NCBI GenBank assembly: GCA_031310005.1
Contig: CM062386.1
Span: 930,001-994,000 of the forward strand
Length of the DNA stretch: 64,000 bases
Direction: 5' to 3'
Source of the DNA: Dactylellina haptotyla
Lineage: Eukaryota; Ascomycota; Orbiliomycetes; Orbiliales; Orbiliaceae
Shown piece after piece: positions 38,438-51,740 of this stretch (positions are counted from its first letter, which is position 1; every line of letters starts with the position of its first letter). Position numbers and translations under genes: made by a program. The notes beneath the pieces are model-generated. The model did not search any database. It saw only the letters and a program-made list of their open reading frames with translations, and was not told the origin of the DNA.

Positions 38438-41094
38438 ATGGCGACGGAGAGACGGCGGCCTCTCCACCAAAGGTCGAACTCCCAAATAAATGCTGCTGGG
38501 ATCAAGCAGACCGAAGACGTTTCAGGTTCGCTAGCCTCATCCCAGGCCCTGTTCAACAATTTGTCGAAAAAAGGGCGCTCCCAACTCTCCCTCACGGGTT
38601 CCTTCGAGGCTGGTCTTCACACAACTGGAAAATTCAGCGATGAAAACGAAAATGTGCCATCCCGAGGGACAAGTGTCACAAGTAAACGAACCGCAAGGAC
38701 GGATCGCAGTTCGTCACCGGGGAAGAGGAGCGGGAAATTCGCCATCCATGTCGCGAGCAGCAACAATTCGGTTAAAAGTTCGGACTACAGAATCCCCTCG
38801 GGTCCCCCGCCCTACACGTAAGTTGAATAATCCTGAAAGATCCCAGTTTTACCCTGCGACGGTTGTTCGACGGGCGCAGTGTTTCTTCGACGTATCTGAG
38901 CCCGGCTTCCTGTGACCCCTCCCTCCTTTTTATATATTATCGCGAAAGGCGGGTGGAGTTGCCAGTCTGGTCTTTAAATAGACATAAGCGAAAACTGGCT
39001 AGATGTAGGCGCTGACCAGAATAAAAAATAGCGGCCCCCCGCAGGATACCTCGACAATCAGATTCGTGCGCAGAAGTCCCTCGACCAACGCTCCCAAAAA
39101 AGTTACCCCGCGGCCATCGGCGTCCACTCTTTCTTCAGTCAATTCCAGTTCTAATAATAATAATACCACCAGCGAGCCTGCTGAATACACTCGTTTCCCC
39201 TTGTTTCCTACTTCTGCTTCTTCAGAGATCACTCCTTCACCAGCTTATCTTGCGCAAGACGCCAAACAATATACCAACTCCGTAGAACGACAGCGTTCCA
39301 TATCCACAGCTTCCAGCGAAGAAATAGCGAATTCTATCGAAGACGACATCTCTAATTTCGTTCAAAATTTCCCACCTCCCCCAATCCCTATCACTCCACC
39401 AAGAGGACTCTTCAAATCCGGTTCCACTATCCGTTTGGTCCCTCACAGTCCGCTTGGCGCAACACCTGTCTCCGGTCGCTCGAGGTCAAGATCCAATCCC
39501 AGCTCTATCAGTACGGGAACCCGCAGCCGATCCTCAACCGTATATTCGGGAACATCGCGTGCCCCTTCTCGTCACCCTTCAGGCGCTCGTCCCCGCTCTC
39601 GCTCTCGCTCTATCCGAAGACAGCGCCGTGGTTCGAACACTGTTTCCAGAGGGTCAAGCCAGCGGTCCAATAGTTCGTATATTGCCAGCATCAACGCTAT
39701 TGGCCTTCCACCTACCCGACCGCTTCCAACCCCACCAGCGCGCTCGCCTGTTATCCTACTTCAGGAAACCGCAGAGCCGCTTCCTTCCCCCACGACCGCG
39801 CAGCCGAAATTACCAAAGCCAATTCTCAAGAAGGCGAGGACATTGCAAGAAATTGAAGCCGCACGTCCTGATGTTACCCCACCGATAGATGCAGCCCAGT
39901 TCCCTGAAATCCAACCTGCCCTTTCCTGGATTCTCGAGGCAGAGCTGGAGGCACCTGCTCCTTTGAAAATTAACAAGCCAAAGCGTGCGCGAATGCAGGC
40001 AACAGAGCTTGAAGTACCGCGTCCGATCCACTCGAGAGACGGCGCAAAGGGAGCCCCAAGGGCGCTTTTTAGACATAGCACAAATTCTACCTCGCTTTCC
40101 TCAGTTGGTACGAGTTCTGGGACTCAAGCACCTGCCCTAAACGTGCACCATGTCAAGGGGTTCAGTCCACAACTCTTACAAACAGAAGGCCTCCAAAGCC
40201 AGCGTGCAACTTTATTTTCAGCTGCCGAATCGTCGTCCCCAGTGGGTACTCTTCCCGTGGGCCTAAGACGGCACTCGAGCAATCCTTCCTATTACAACCC
40301 AACACACGCAGTTCCCGAATGGGCCAGGTGAGACAAACACCCATCAAAAACCGTTTGGCAGGGGAAAACGTGCATCGGAACAAATAAATGCTAACGTGAA
40401 ACACTTTAATTGACAGAGTATATTACGGCCGTGGAGCACCTCTGCCTAACCACCAGGAGGAAGATGACGACCTTGCTATCAAAGCTATTCGACGACCTAA
40501 ACCTGCTCACCTATTACGCATCAACACACACGCCTCCAACGCTGGATCTGTATGGATGGGTACCCTAAACCCTGAAGGACAAGATCTTCGTGATCAATTC
40601 AACCAGCCTCACCTCGATAACTTTCCAGTTGACCGTAACGAGCGTGTGAACATCCACCTTGTGTTGGCTTGTGTAGGATTTGTTTTCCCCATTGGTAAGT
40701 TGAAGATCTAATAAATCATCACTGGTTTAGCTCAAGATTTACTAACATGGCTTTTTTTAAAAAATTTCCAGCTTGGTTCATTGGAGCATTCCACCCTTTA
40801 CCGCCACAAAAGCGAAGGGACCGACGAGAGAGACAAGAAATCAGAAGGGCAGTGCAAGGCATCGTTGCACCCCCAAGCCGATCTACTCATGTTCGTGGCC
40901 CTAGCATCACACACTACGAAGAGAGCGTCGACACCGAATCCCTTCCAAGCTTCACCACTTTCGAAGAAGGTCGAAGATGGGACAATGCTAGATGGTGGAG
41001 AAACCTGAACCGAATCCTGAGTGTGCTCGGTCTCCTCATCATCGGTGCTATCATCGCACTCCTTGTCGTTGGCCTTAAAGGACGTCGGATATGA
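38438..41094 (+). CDS. Fungal serine-rich membrane protein
   Basis: Four exons, 38438-38817, 39032-40327, 40417-40694 and 40772-41094, give 758 residues. It resembles the Pezizomycotina proteins usually named only 'serine-rich protein'. The N-terminus begins RRRPLHQRSNSQ, as in that family. The IRFVRRSPS segment and a long SR/SP-rich low-complexity region follow (about 150-560). The ordered end has WARVYYGRGAP, a hydrophobic stretch VLACVGFVFPIAWFIG that may be a membrane segment, and a clear last helix GLLIIGAIIALLVVGLKG after WWRNLNRI. It is therefore probably tail-anchored, with the disordered part in the cytosol. The molecular role is not known. The acceptor of exon 2 was placed at 39031 because the AG nearer the coding block breaks the frame. 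Confidence 0.85.
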
Positions 41095-43195
41095 TGCGTA
41101 CGATTGAAGCGTAAAAAAATAATTACAGGATGTAACACAACATCAACGGCTAATCAGATACGCTATGTTACACCAACATGCGGAACTCTACCAACGCGGC
41201 CAACCAACCGTCCAGCTCCTCTGACACCAACATCTCACAGCTTTGGGTTTCCGGATTTACCTCAAGCAGCGTGTTCGCTTCCTTGTGAATATATTTACAA
41301 CAACCTTTTTCTCTTTACACCTGGGATTTTTTTAATCATGCATTTTGAGCGATTTTAAAGCATTCTGCTTTTCGATTTTACTCGTTATTTTTTTTCCCGT
41401 TCGGTCTCGTTTCTGGATCTTTTTTATAATACCCTGGATATCTCTTTTGTCCTCCTTTAAAGCTTTGTTTTTGTTCTACGGCGGCGAACTTGTCTTAATT
41501 TCCCTATGCAAAATCTGGTCTTATCTCTGTCTGGCTTGGGCTTTATTTTTATGCCTTATACCACGATTTCCCTTTGCTATGCGAGTCCTTTTTTTTTGCT
41601 TGCTTTTGATTTTTTTTTTATCGCCCTGTTTGATTTTCTGATTTTTTCACTTTTGATTTTCTCTGTATACATTTTTACCTCCCCCTGGTCTATTTTTGCT
41701 GCATTTCCCCAATCCTTGTTATTCATCTGTGCAGTTCTTTTTTCAGATCAGGTTTACCGCCGACGGGTTACTTGCTAATGCTAATTACCCCTCATTCCAC
41801 TCGTTTACTTTCTTTACACTCATTAACATACCCATTTTTTCCACTCTTTCATTTCTTTCATTTTTTTATCTTCACCTCTCCCCCGCCCCTTATTTGCGGG
41901 GAGGGGATCTGTTCTCTGTTCGGAGCTGTCTAAGCTCCAGGTTACGACACATTTTTGGTTCTAAGGGAGGGATTTTAGGTGACGAAACACGACACACACA
42001 TCACACACACGACATTTCAATCGATGGAATAGGGTTAGTTTATATTAACGACTATATAGGTTTGGGGTGTTATTTCGTTTATTTTTTTATTTAACAACAA
42101 CATGTATACGCTATAGAGGATTACGTTTCTGCGCGTTCTTCTTTGGTGCAGGGTATATCCAGGTTTCCAACAGCAGCCACATAGGCAGCAGGATAGCTTT
42201 GGATGTTTGTACGATAGGAAAAGGGTTCTTTTTTTTTACACAAAACAAAAAACACTCACAAAAAGTTAGCTTCGATTCTTATTAGCTTAGCTTAGCTGTC
42301 TTGGGGGTCTTTTGAATGTTTGTATCTGCCTTGGTACGCGCATTCGAAGAGCTCTAATTTTAACCAATCAAATAAAAAATGAAGAACAGGTTTTATCCGT
42401 TCTTGATACTTTTCAATACTTCGTTCCCGTATGCATTAATGATAAATCGTAAATTTCGAAATTTTTTGATCTACAGTATATTTACAAGTTGGTTGGCCCG
42501 CTGTATCGGGCTAGCTATGGTATATACAAGGTTTGAGAGGACAGCCCGGATTCGTACAGATCGGTGAGCAATTCATCTCAAGAGGTGAGATAATCAGAGA
42601 GAGAGGGCATTGACATTGTGTATCGAAACACCCTAAACAGTACCCCTCCCTTGGCCTCCTCGCCAAAGCTGGTAATAAACACTCGACCCACATAAAACAT
42701 GATGCCCCGCCCGGACCCCCTCCTCACCCCCCCTTCCCTGTCAATTCTTTTCTAGCATCTTCTGTTCCACCCCGTCTTTAGCAATCTAGTCCGAAGTATC
42801 ACAGATCTGAAACTTCGAAACGAGCGAGCTAAATAACTAACTAACTAATAAAATAGATTAGAAGTCAAAAGAGGTGGAGTATCTTAAAATAATACCCCCG
42901 CCGTGGGTATTTATTTTTGTGCCGTGCGTGTGCGTGCCGTAACGTGCGCGCAACATGGTGTATGTGAGTAAGCAAGCGTCTTGCATCCGAACAATGATAA
43001 AAAAGCTCCGTAATATAAGAGGAAAAAAGAGTTTAAAACGTGGGGATCGATTCCAGATGCTTCAGAGTGGTATTATGTCATGATTTATAAATTGAAAAAT
43101 AATAAAAACTCCGGCCGTGAAGGATGAAAAAGAATTCTGATGTATGATATTCCGGTATATAGAATCAAAAGGTATATATTGAAATCACGAGCTGT
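41095..43195. other. Intergenic between convergent genes, 2.1 kb
   Basis: Strongly T-rich on the plus strand (41330-41900), the 3' region of the serine-rich gene; then AT-rich sequence and the 3' flank of TIM8. Open frames are phenylalanine/leucine-rich products of T-runs and are not supported. Confidence 0.5.
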
Positions 43196-43541
43196 TTAGA
43201 GCTGGCCGCGGAGCTGCTCCAGGTGCTTGAGCACGGTCATTTGGGAGTCGATGTAGCGGTCGACGCAGTTCTCCATGCACGGCTTCTCGTAGGAGTCCAT
43301 GCTGCCTGTGGAGATCTTGGAGGTGATGCAGCGTTTCCAGCACATGTCTGTTAGGTAGTGGACGGCTGAATTTTGGGGGAGACAGGTTAGTGAACAGGAT
43401 AATTTCAATGGGTGGGGGATTGTTCGTACTGCTCTGGATCTTTGCCTTTTGAGCCTCATTGTTGACGAACTGCTGCAGCTCCTTCTTGTCGTTCGGGGAG
43501 AGATCGGTCAGGTTGATGTCTGAGCCGGATGAGGAATCCAT
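43196..43541 (-). CDS. TIM8: Small Tim chaperone Tim8
   Basis: Two exons, 43541-43430 and 43365-43196 (phase 1), give 93 residues, the normal size. The twin CX3C motif is complete: C46-C50 (CWKRC) and C67-C71 (CMENC), 16 residues apart. With Tim13 it forms a hexameric chaperone in the mitochondrial intermembrane space that guides inner-membrane precursors to the TIM22 complex, after oxidation by Mia40. The N-terminal 35 residues are polar, with FVNNEAQKAKIQ matching the outer helix of Tim8. Tim8 is preferred over Tim13 or Tim10 because of the LTDMCWKRC context and the acidic/polar N-terminus. The intron falls just before the first conserved helix. Confidence 0.92.
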
Positions 43542-44869
43542 TTTGGCGCGTTAAGGAGGGGCTAGGCTTGCAGCTTTGTTTGTTTAGTTTCGTTTCTGGG
43601 TGTCGCGCGCGAGGGAGTGAGTGAGTGAGTGTGCGGTGCAGGTGGTTGGAGGTGAGGTTGAAAATTGTTTGGGTGTTGAAATTTTTCGGGATGGGAAAAT
43701 TGCCCGATGCGGCAGCGTTCTGAGGCGAGCTGTGAAACACGAGCCTCCTCCTGCTCCTCCTGCATGGCACATCATTCAGGAGGCCGATTAGAAGAGGATT
43801 AGAGATGGGTTAAAAAAAGGACACGGCATACGAGGGCGGATACGCAGCACGATTGCTGCTGCATGCGGTGGATGCCTAGGCCCTACGCCGGCATCTGGCG
43901 CTCTCGCTGGCTTCCCTCCGTCGGCCGCGCTGATTGGACGGGCGTCGGGTACGGTGTCGGTACAAAGGGCAGAGGTTCGGTTTGCATTGTGGCGACGACG
44001 AGCCAGCCAGCGCCTGTCACAGTCACAATAGGGGCCCCGGATGAGGGGTTGATCTGGCTATCAGATAAGACTTCCAAGTTTTGCCATCGAAGATGCATTG
44101 GATAGACTCGTCCATCTGCCGGCGTCCTTCTCTTCTGGCTTCGTGCGCCACCATATGCAACAGCCACACTATTTTATCTCAAGGTGTGGCGTCCACAGGA
44201 GTACGAGTCCCTCAGATATACGCATTGTCCTGGCATTACTGATAGATGTACGCCTGGCAACATGCTCGGATTAGATGCTGCCAAAAGGGAGCAGAAAACA
44301 CCGGACATGCAGGGCCCGGACTCGTCTTAGCATTGAAGTCCACCCTCTCAATATGCGTGCTTACAGGCCAATGTTTGACCGCTCACCGTACTTGCCGATT
44401 ATGCTGTGGTCTACAGCATAATCAAGCTAATCACAAGCTATATTTCCAGTGTTTCTCTTCAGGTTTGAAAGAGTTTTTTAGTCTCCGGAACTGCTTGAGG
44501 CGCCTAATACCAGGCTGATATTGCGCCTTGACCTGCGCATGGCACCGCATATTGCTTCCTGACCGACCCGACTGCCGTTTTGCCCTCTTCCGGCTCATCC
44601 GGTGCAAGCTCGCTACTGAGAATCCGTTCGAATTGGAAATCAGTCTGTCGGCGTGGTTGAGTTCCGACGGAGAGGTGCCAAGACCACCACCCCGGCGGCG
44701 CTTTGCTGCTTCGGGCGGGCCCCTGTGACGACGACCAAGCAAAGCACCTCGTCCCGACCCTCTTTCTCTTTCCTTCCTTCTTCTTTCTCCTCCTCCGCCA
44801 CTACCGCATCTGGTTCTTCCTTTCAAAATCTCCTCGAAGGGAACAACATCTGCCAGGTTATATCTCAAG
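43542..44869. other. Divergent intergenic region TIM8 / SUR1-like
   Basis: 1.3 kb, GC-richer than most spacers. A GTGA repeat lies at 43614-43631 just upstream of TIM8. The 150 bases before the SUR1-like start are C/T-rich, a typical fungal leader. No supported gene. Confidence 0.5.
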
Positions 44870-46017
44870 ATGCGTCGCGGCTTCGTTATCTTCCTCGTCG
44901 TCGTCGGGTGCGGCCTGGTCTTCGCGCTCTACCAGGTCTCCACGCTCATCTCCCTCCTCTTCGAAGATGTCTCGCATGACAAGATTCCCAAAGCGGAGAT
45001 CGACGTCGATGCCGCCGCCGAGTTCAAGAACCGCCCGGCTCTGGTTCCCAAGATCATCCACCAGACCTACAAGACTGCTGAGATTCCCGAGAAATGGTTG
45101 AAGCCCCAGAAGGAATGCAGGGACCTGCACCCAGAATATGAGTATAAGGTTCGCTACCACCGTGATAAAAAATTTTAGAGGTCAAAGGATCAAATTGGAA
45201 GGAGAAGAGAAGCTTATTCAAATATGTGTTTAGCTATGGACGGACGATCTAGCACGCGAGTTTATCGAAAAGGAATACCCTTGGTTTCTTGAAACATACG
45301 ACGGTTACGACCATCCGATCATGCGGGCCGATGTCATTCGCTATTTCGCGCTCAGGAAGTTTGGAGGAATCTACATTGACCTGGACGTGGTGTGTACCGT
45401 TTAACTATCCAAAATAGCTGACCGGTGGGGCTTTTATTGACACCGATATCTTTGTTCAGGGCTGCCAACGAAAGCTCGACCCGCTCCTCGCCTACCCGGC
45501 TTGGGCCCGAAAAACTGACCCGACTGGTATCTCCAACGACGTTATGGGCGCCACCCCGGAACATCCCTTCTTTATTCACGTTACCGAAGTCCTACAGAGC
45601 TACGACAGACACTGGGTCATGCCGTACATCACCATCATGGCATCCACCGGCCCATTGTTCCTCAGTATCATCTGGAAGAAGTGGACGGGACTGGAGCTCC
45701 AAGAGTCGGCTAGAGTGCGCATTTTGATGGGCGACGAGCAGCAGCACAAGCCTTGGAGCTTCTTCATGGTTTACAAGGGTAGCTCGTGGCATACTAAGGA
45801 TGCCCAGACCATCTTCTGGGTATGTTCTTTCTTTTCTTCACTCAACTCACTGAGGTATATCGAAGCTAACAGTTTCCTTTTATAGATGCAACATCACGTT
45901 CCACACCTCGTCATTGGTGGTTTTATACTCGCTGGAATCATCGGATACTCCGTCTACTGGGTTATGCATAGACCTCGTGGTTACTCTAAGATCGACAAGG
46001 GAAACTATGATGCCTAA
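44870..46017 (+). CDS. Inositol phosphoceramide mannosyltransferase catalytic subunit (SUR1/CSH1/Imt-like)
   Basis: Four exons in phase 0, 44870-45148, 45234-45389, 45460-45819 and 45886-46017, give 308 residues. A glycosyltransferase family 32 member that adds mannose from GDP-mannose to inositol phosphoceramide in the Golgi. Seen: an N-terminal signal anchor (about 5-30), the IPKIIHQTYKT-type opening (here VPKIIHQTYKT), MRADVIRYFAL, and the metal/nucleotide-sugar DXD motif in YIDLDV (D142, D144). GCQRKLDPLL follows directly, across an intron. A second hydrophobic segment near the C-terminus (about 268-292, HLVIGGFILAGIIGY) matches the extra membrane span of Sur1/Imt proteins. The partner regulator Csg2 is not in this window. 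Confidence is high for family and reaction class; the exact paralogue is unclear. Confidence 0.9.
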
Positions 46018-46745
46018 AGGCTATCTCTTATCTACCTCGGCGAATACACAGTTGGGTATAAAAAGTAAGGAAAAGAAGTACTGGACACCCCTGGTTCTCA
46101 AAGCGGAATCTAGCACATACAAGCGATTGAAGTTTCTGTTTTCCCTTGTTTGCATGATCATGTCTTGGAGTTTTTGATCCTTTTACCTGTCGAGCCTCTG
46201 GGGATACGAGGCTGTTTACATGTTTTGGGGGGGCGCCTTTACCAGCTTGAAAAATACAGCGACTGATGTTAGTCTGCTGGAATATAAAAACTTATGGGTT
46301 ACTATACTAATGCTTAATGTGGCGGAATGCCAAGATGACTACCTTTTCTTTTCACGAGCATGTCTTCGGAATTTCCTTTCTACCTTTCTGGTCACTCGCT
46401 TGTACTATATGTTGGCATGATAGAAGGCGTTTTTCATGATGGAGATGAATATATTCTCGAGTTTACTGTACGCTTTCTCGTAAACATAATTGGAAGCAAG
46501 GCACTTCAGTCTAGACTCTTGACTGGTGACTCTCAAGAACAATCAGGCTTGTTTCTGAAATGATAGAATACCCAATATACAAAAATGATTACAAAAACAC
46601 CAGTCGTCAATCATGGGCCGATCTGTCGTATACCATCCATCCCTGAACTTTTAGAGCGCACCAAGTTGCTTAACTAATAACTTCTGGTAAAACGGCGACA
46701 ATTAAAACAAGTAACCAGCCAAGGAAATTCTCAAAAACGAGCCTT
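46018..46745. other. Intergenic between convergent genes
   Basis: AT-rich 3' flanks of the SUR1-like gene and CWC21. No supported feature. Confidence 0.5.
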
Positions 46746-47810
46746 CTATTCACTATCGTCGTAACGTTTTCTTCCTCGATCAGCGCTATAGCTCCTGCTC
46801 CGTGTTCTGCTCCTACTCCTCGCACTCAGACTCCTCGAATCCCTCTTTCTCCTACCGCCGTCCGCACTGGCACTCCTGCTCCTGCTCCTGCTCCTACTTC
46901 CAGTCCTACTCCTACTCCTACTATCAAAACTGCTACCCCTCGACCTCGACCTGCTCGGACTGTCCCTCCTCCTTCCGCGACCTCTATCGCTCCGACTTCT
47001 GTTCGGACTGCGGCTTCTACTCCTACTATCGCTTCTATCCCGCCTCGTCTTCCGTCGAATCTCCGCATCACGCTCCTTCTCCCGCCGAATCTCCTCTTCG
47101 ATTTCCTTCCGCTTCTGCCGTTCGCGCTCCTGCGCCGCTAGCTCTTCCTTGGCGGCGAATTCCTCCTGTCGGCGGATTTTATCGTCGGCTTGGCGTTTCC
47201 AGTGGCTGCCTTCTTCATAGTCGGATGAGATTTGGAGAGCGCGTTGGAGACGAGCGTTTTCAGCTATTTTTTATTGACATTGTCCGTTAGTGAATTGATA
47301 AGCTTTACTTGGGGAGGATTGTAGATGATGCTTGTAGCTACGTACCCATCTTGGCTTGCGCTAGTTCGTGCACCTGATGGGATTTCAACCCGCGGGCGTC
47401 GACCCGCTGGGAATCCAATTGTCCCATCAGTGCGTTCCGGAGTGCGGTGACCCGTTCTTCGATTTCGTCTTCGTCCATTCTGTATCACACATAAGTATTT
47501 TTTTAGCAGCCCGTTCGACCATTATATATATAAAGTTATATGTATAATTCGGCGAAAGGGTAAAGAATACGCACTCCTCATCTTCAAGTTTATCCCTCAA
47601 TTCTAAACACTTGACCTCCACATTCCGCTTCCTATCGTGGTCCAAGATCTCACGGTCTGGCTGTCGTTGCTTGTGCTTCTGGAACTTGTCGTAGTCTTTC
47701 GGGTTATATTGCTGATTGGGGTCGCGTGGACGGATATGTGATAGGTTACGCTGGACGTATCCGGAGGTACCGCTACCACGCGGGGTGGAGAGACCGACGT
47801 TGGAAGACAT
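46746..47810 (-). CDS. CWC21: Pre-mRNA-splicing factor Cwc21 (Cwf21, SRRM2 N-terminal homologue)
   Basis: Three exons, 47810-47575, 47479-47346 and 47263-46746, give 295 residues. The N-terminus MSSNVGLSTPRGSGTSGYVQ is the invariant peptide that threads into the spliceosome active site in Cwc21 and human SRRM2. A KHKQRQPDREILDHDRKR block and the cwf21 domain (about 55-120, with EMDEDEIEERVTALR) follow, then a charged coiled-coil-like part (120-190). The C-terminal third is a long RS/SR repeat domain, as in filamentous fungal and animal homologues and unlike the short yeast protein. It binds Prp8 and Snu114 at the catalytic centre and influences 5' splice-site choice. Divergently transcribed from RMP1. 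Confidence 0.94.
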
Positions 47811-48075
47811 TTCGCTCGGTTACAAATCTCCTCTCAAGATTGATGGTGTTATGGCGGAGGAGGAGGGAGTCAGCGGTGTCGTCGATGGAGATGCGGAAAG
47901 TTGGAAGAGATGAGGTCGGACTGCACGTTGGAGTTTAGCGAGCTTGGTCGTGCTTGACCGGAAACGCGCGAGACAGCCACCAAGAAAGCGACCGGGGTAG
48001 GTCCAACTTTGTTCGATTCGATATATATCCAATTCAACATCCAGACCTCAAGCCATATCTGCTACATCTGGCGCA
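47811..48075. promoter_or_regulatory. Bidirectional promoter, CWC21 and RMP1
   Basis: 265 bases separate the two start codons, so the two RNA-processing genes must share a compact promoter. I see no certain TATA element; AT-rich patches lie near 48018-48040. Confidence 0.6.
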
Positions 48076-48957
48076 ATGCCCGACGACCCGCCCCCGCCGA
48101 TAGCTACCTCCCGGGAATCGCTCGTCTCCATTCTCTCCCACGAACGGAATACCCTCCACCTCCTCGTCTACAAGTCCAAAAACCAGCACCGGGCTTCGCT
48201 ATGGTTCAAATGGCTGCGGATGCTCAAAAGCTCACTAGAGCGAATAATCACATATTTTCAGAATGCACACCCACAAGACGACTCTAATAACGCCGACGAA
48301 GATGACTCTTCTTCTGACGATGGCGAGCAAGAAGGAGAAGATGATAATAGCGAAGAGCACAAAACAGCTAAACAGCTACGACGGCACGAAAAGTTAAAAA
48401 CGCTATTGAAACAAGACCAAATTTTCAATCTACACCTGCACCGTCTACAAACCGCCATAATCCCCAACGCGCACACAGCGTTCACACACCTCATTACTTC
48501 GACGCAGTACGCAGGCATAGGGATGGTCATGCTCGGTTGTCTAGCGCGGCTGCATGAGGTTCTCACACCGTTTACAGAACCTGAGGAGCTCGATCTCCCT
48601 GGCCCTGAAGCTGTTGTAGCTTCCACTGGATCATCCATGAATGATAAACCTAAGCGTTTAGCAAGTAGTTACAAGCACAGCGAAGGCGAGAGAGAGGAAG
48701 ATACGGGGGAAGTGATAAGCCGCGAGTCAGTAGACATCCTCCCCTCGCACGTTCGAAAGGCAGACAGCAGCGCCAACCTGGCGACGAAACGACGAAAAGT
48801 CAAGGTCAAGAATCTCACATCCGATGATTCGGATTCAGATGATAACGGATTTATTACCACAACCCAGTCCCAATCTCGAGGAGCGGCATATTCTCCAGCT
48901 TTGGAAGATATCTCGAAGAAGAGGACGGCTATCGACGATTTATTCGCCGGTCTTTAA
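48076..48957 (+). CDS. RMP1: RNase MRP subunit Rmp1
   Basis: A single exon of 293 residues. The N-terminal helical domain (about 15-60) carries the family signature LHLLVYKSKNQHRASLWFKWLRML, in which the KNQHR..W..W pattern is diagnostic of the Rmp1 RNA-binding domain. An acidic spacer follows (about 68-98), then a second helical block (about 100-175, with LHRLQTAIIPNAHTAF and a conserved LITSTQYAGIGMVMLGCLARL). The C-terminal part is disordered and basic, with a KRRKVKVK nuclear-localisation-like stretch followed by DDSDSDD. Rmp1 is the protein unique to RNase MRP, which cuts pre-rRNA at site A3 and some mRNAs. It is one of the few intronless genes here. Confidence 0.85.
   Translation: MPDDPPPPIATSRESLVSILSHERNTLHLLVYKSKNQHRASLWFKWLRMLKSSLERIITYFQNAHPQDDSNNADEDDSSSDDGEQEGEDDNSEEHKTAKQLRRHEKLKTLLKQDQIFNLHLHRLQTAIIPNAHTAFTHLITSTQYAGIGMVMLGCLARLHEVLTPFTEPEELDLPGPEAVVASTGSSMNDKPKRLASSYKHSEGEREEDTGEVISRESVDILPSHVRKADSSANLATKRRKVKVKNLTSDDSDSDDNGFITTTQSQSRGAAYSPALEDISKKRTAIDDLFAGL

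Positions 48958-51740
<2,783 letters not shown>

Noticed and set aside
46802-47290. 162-codon plus-strand frame rich in serine, tyrosine and cysteine
   Set aside because: Antisense of the RS-repeat tail of CWC21; repeat-driven and without domain signature.
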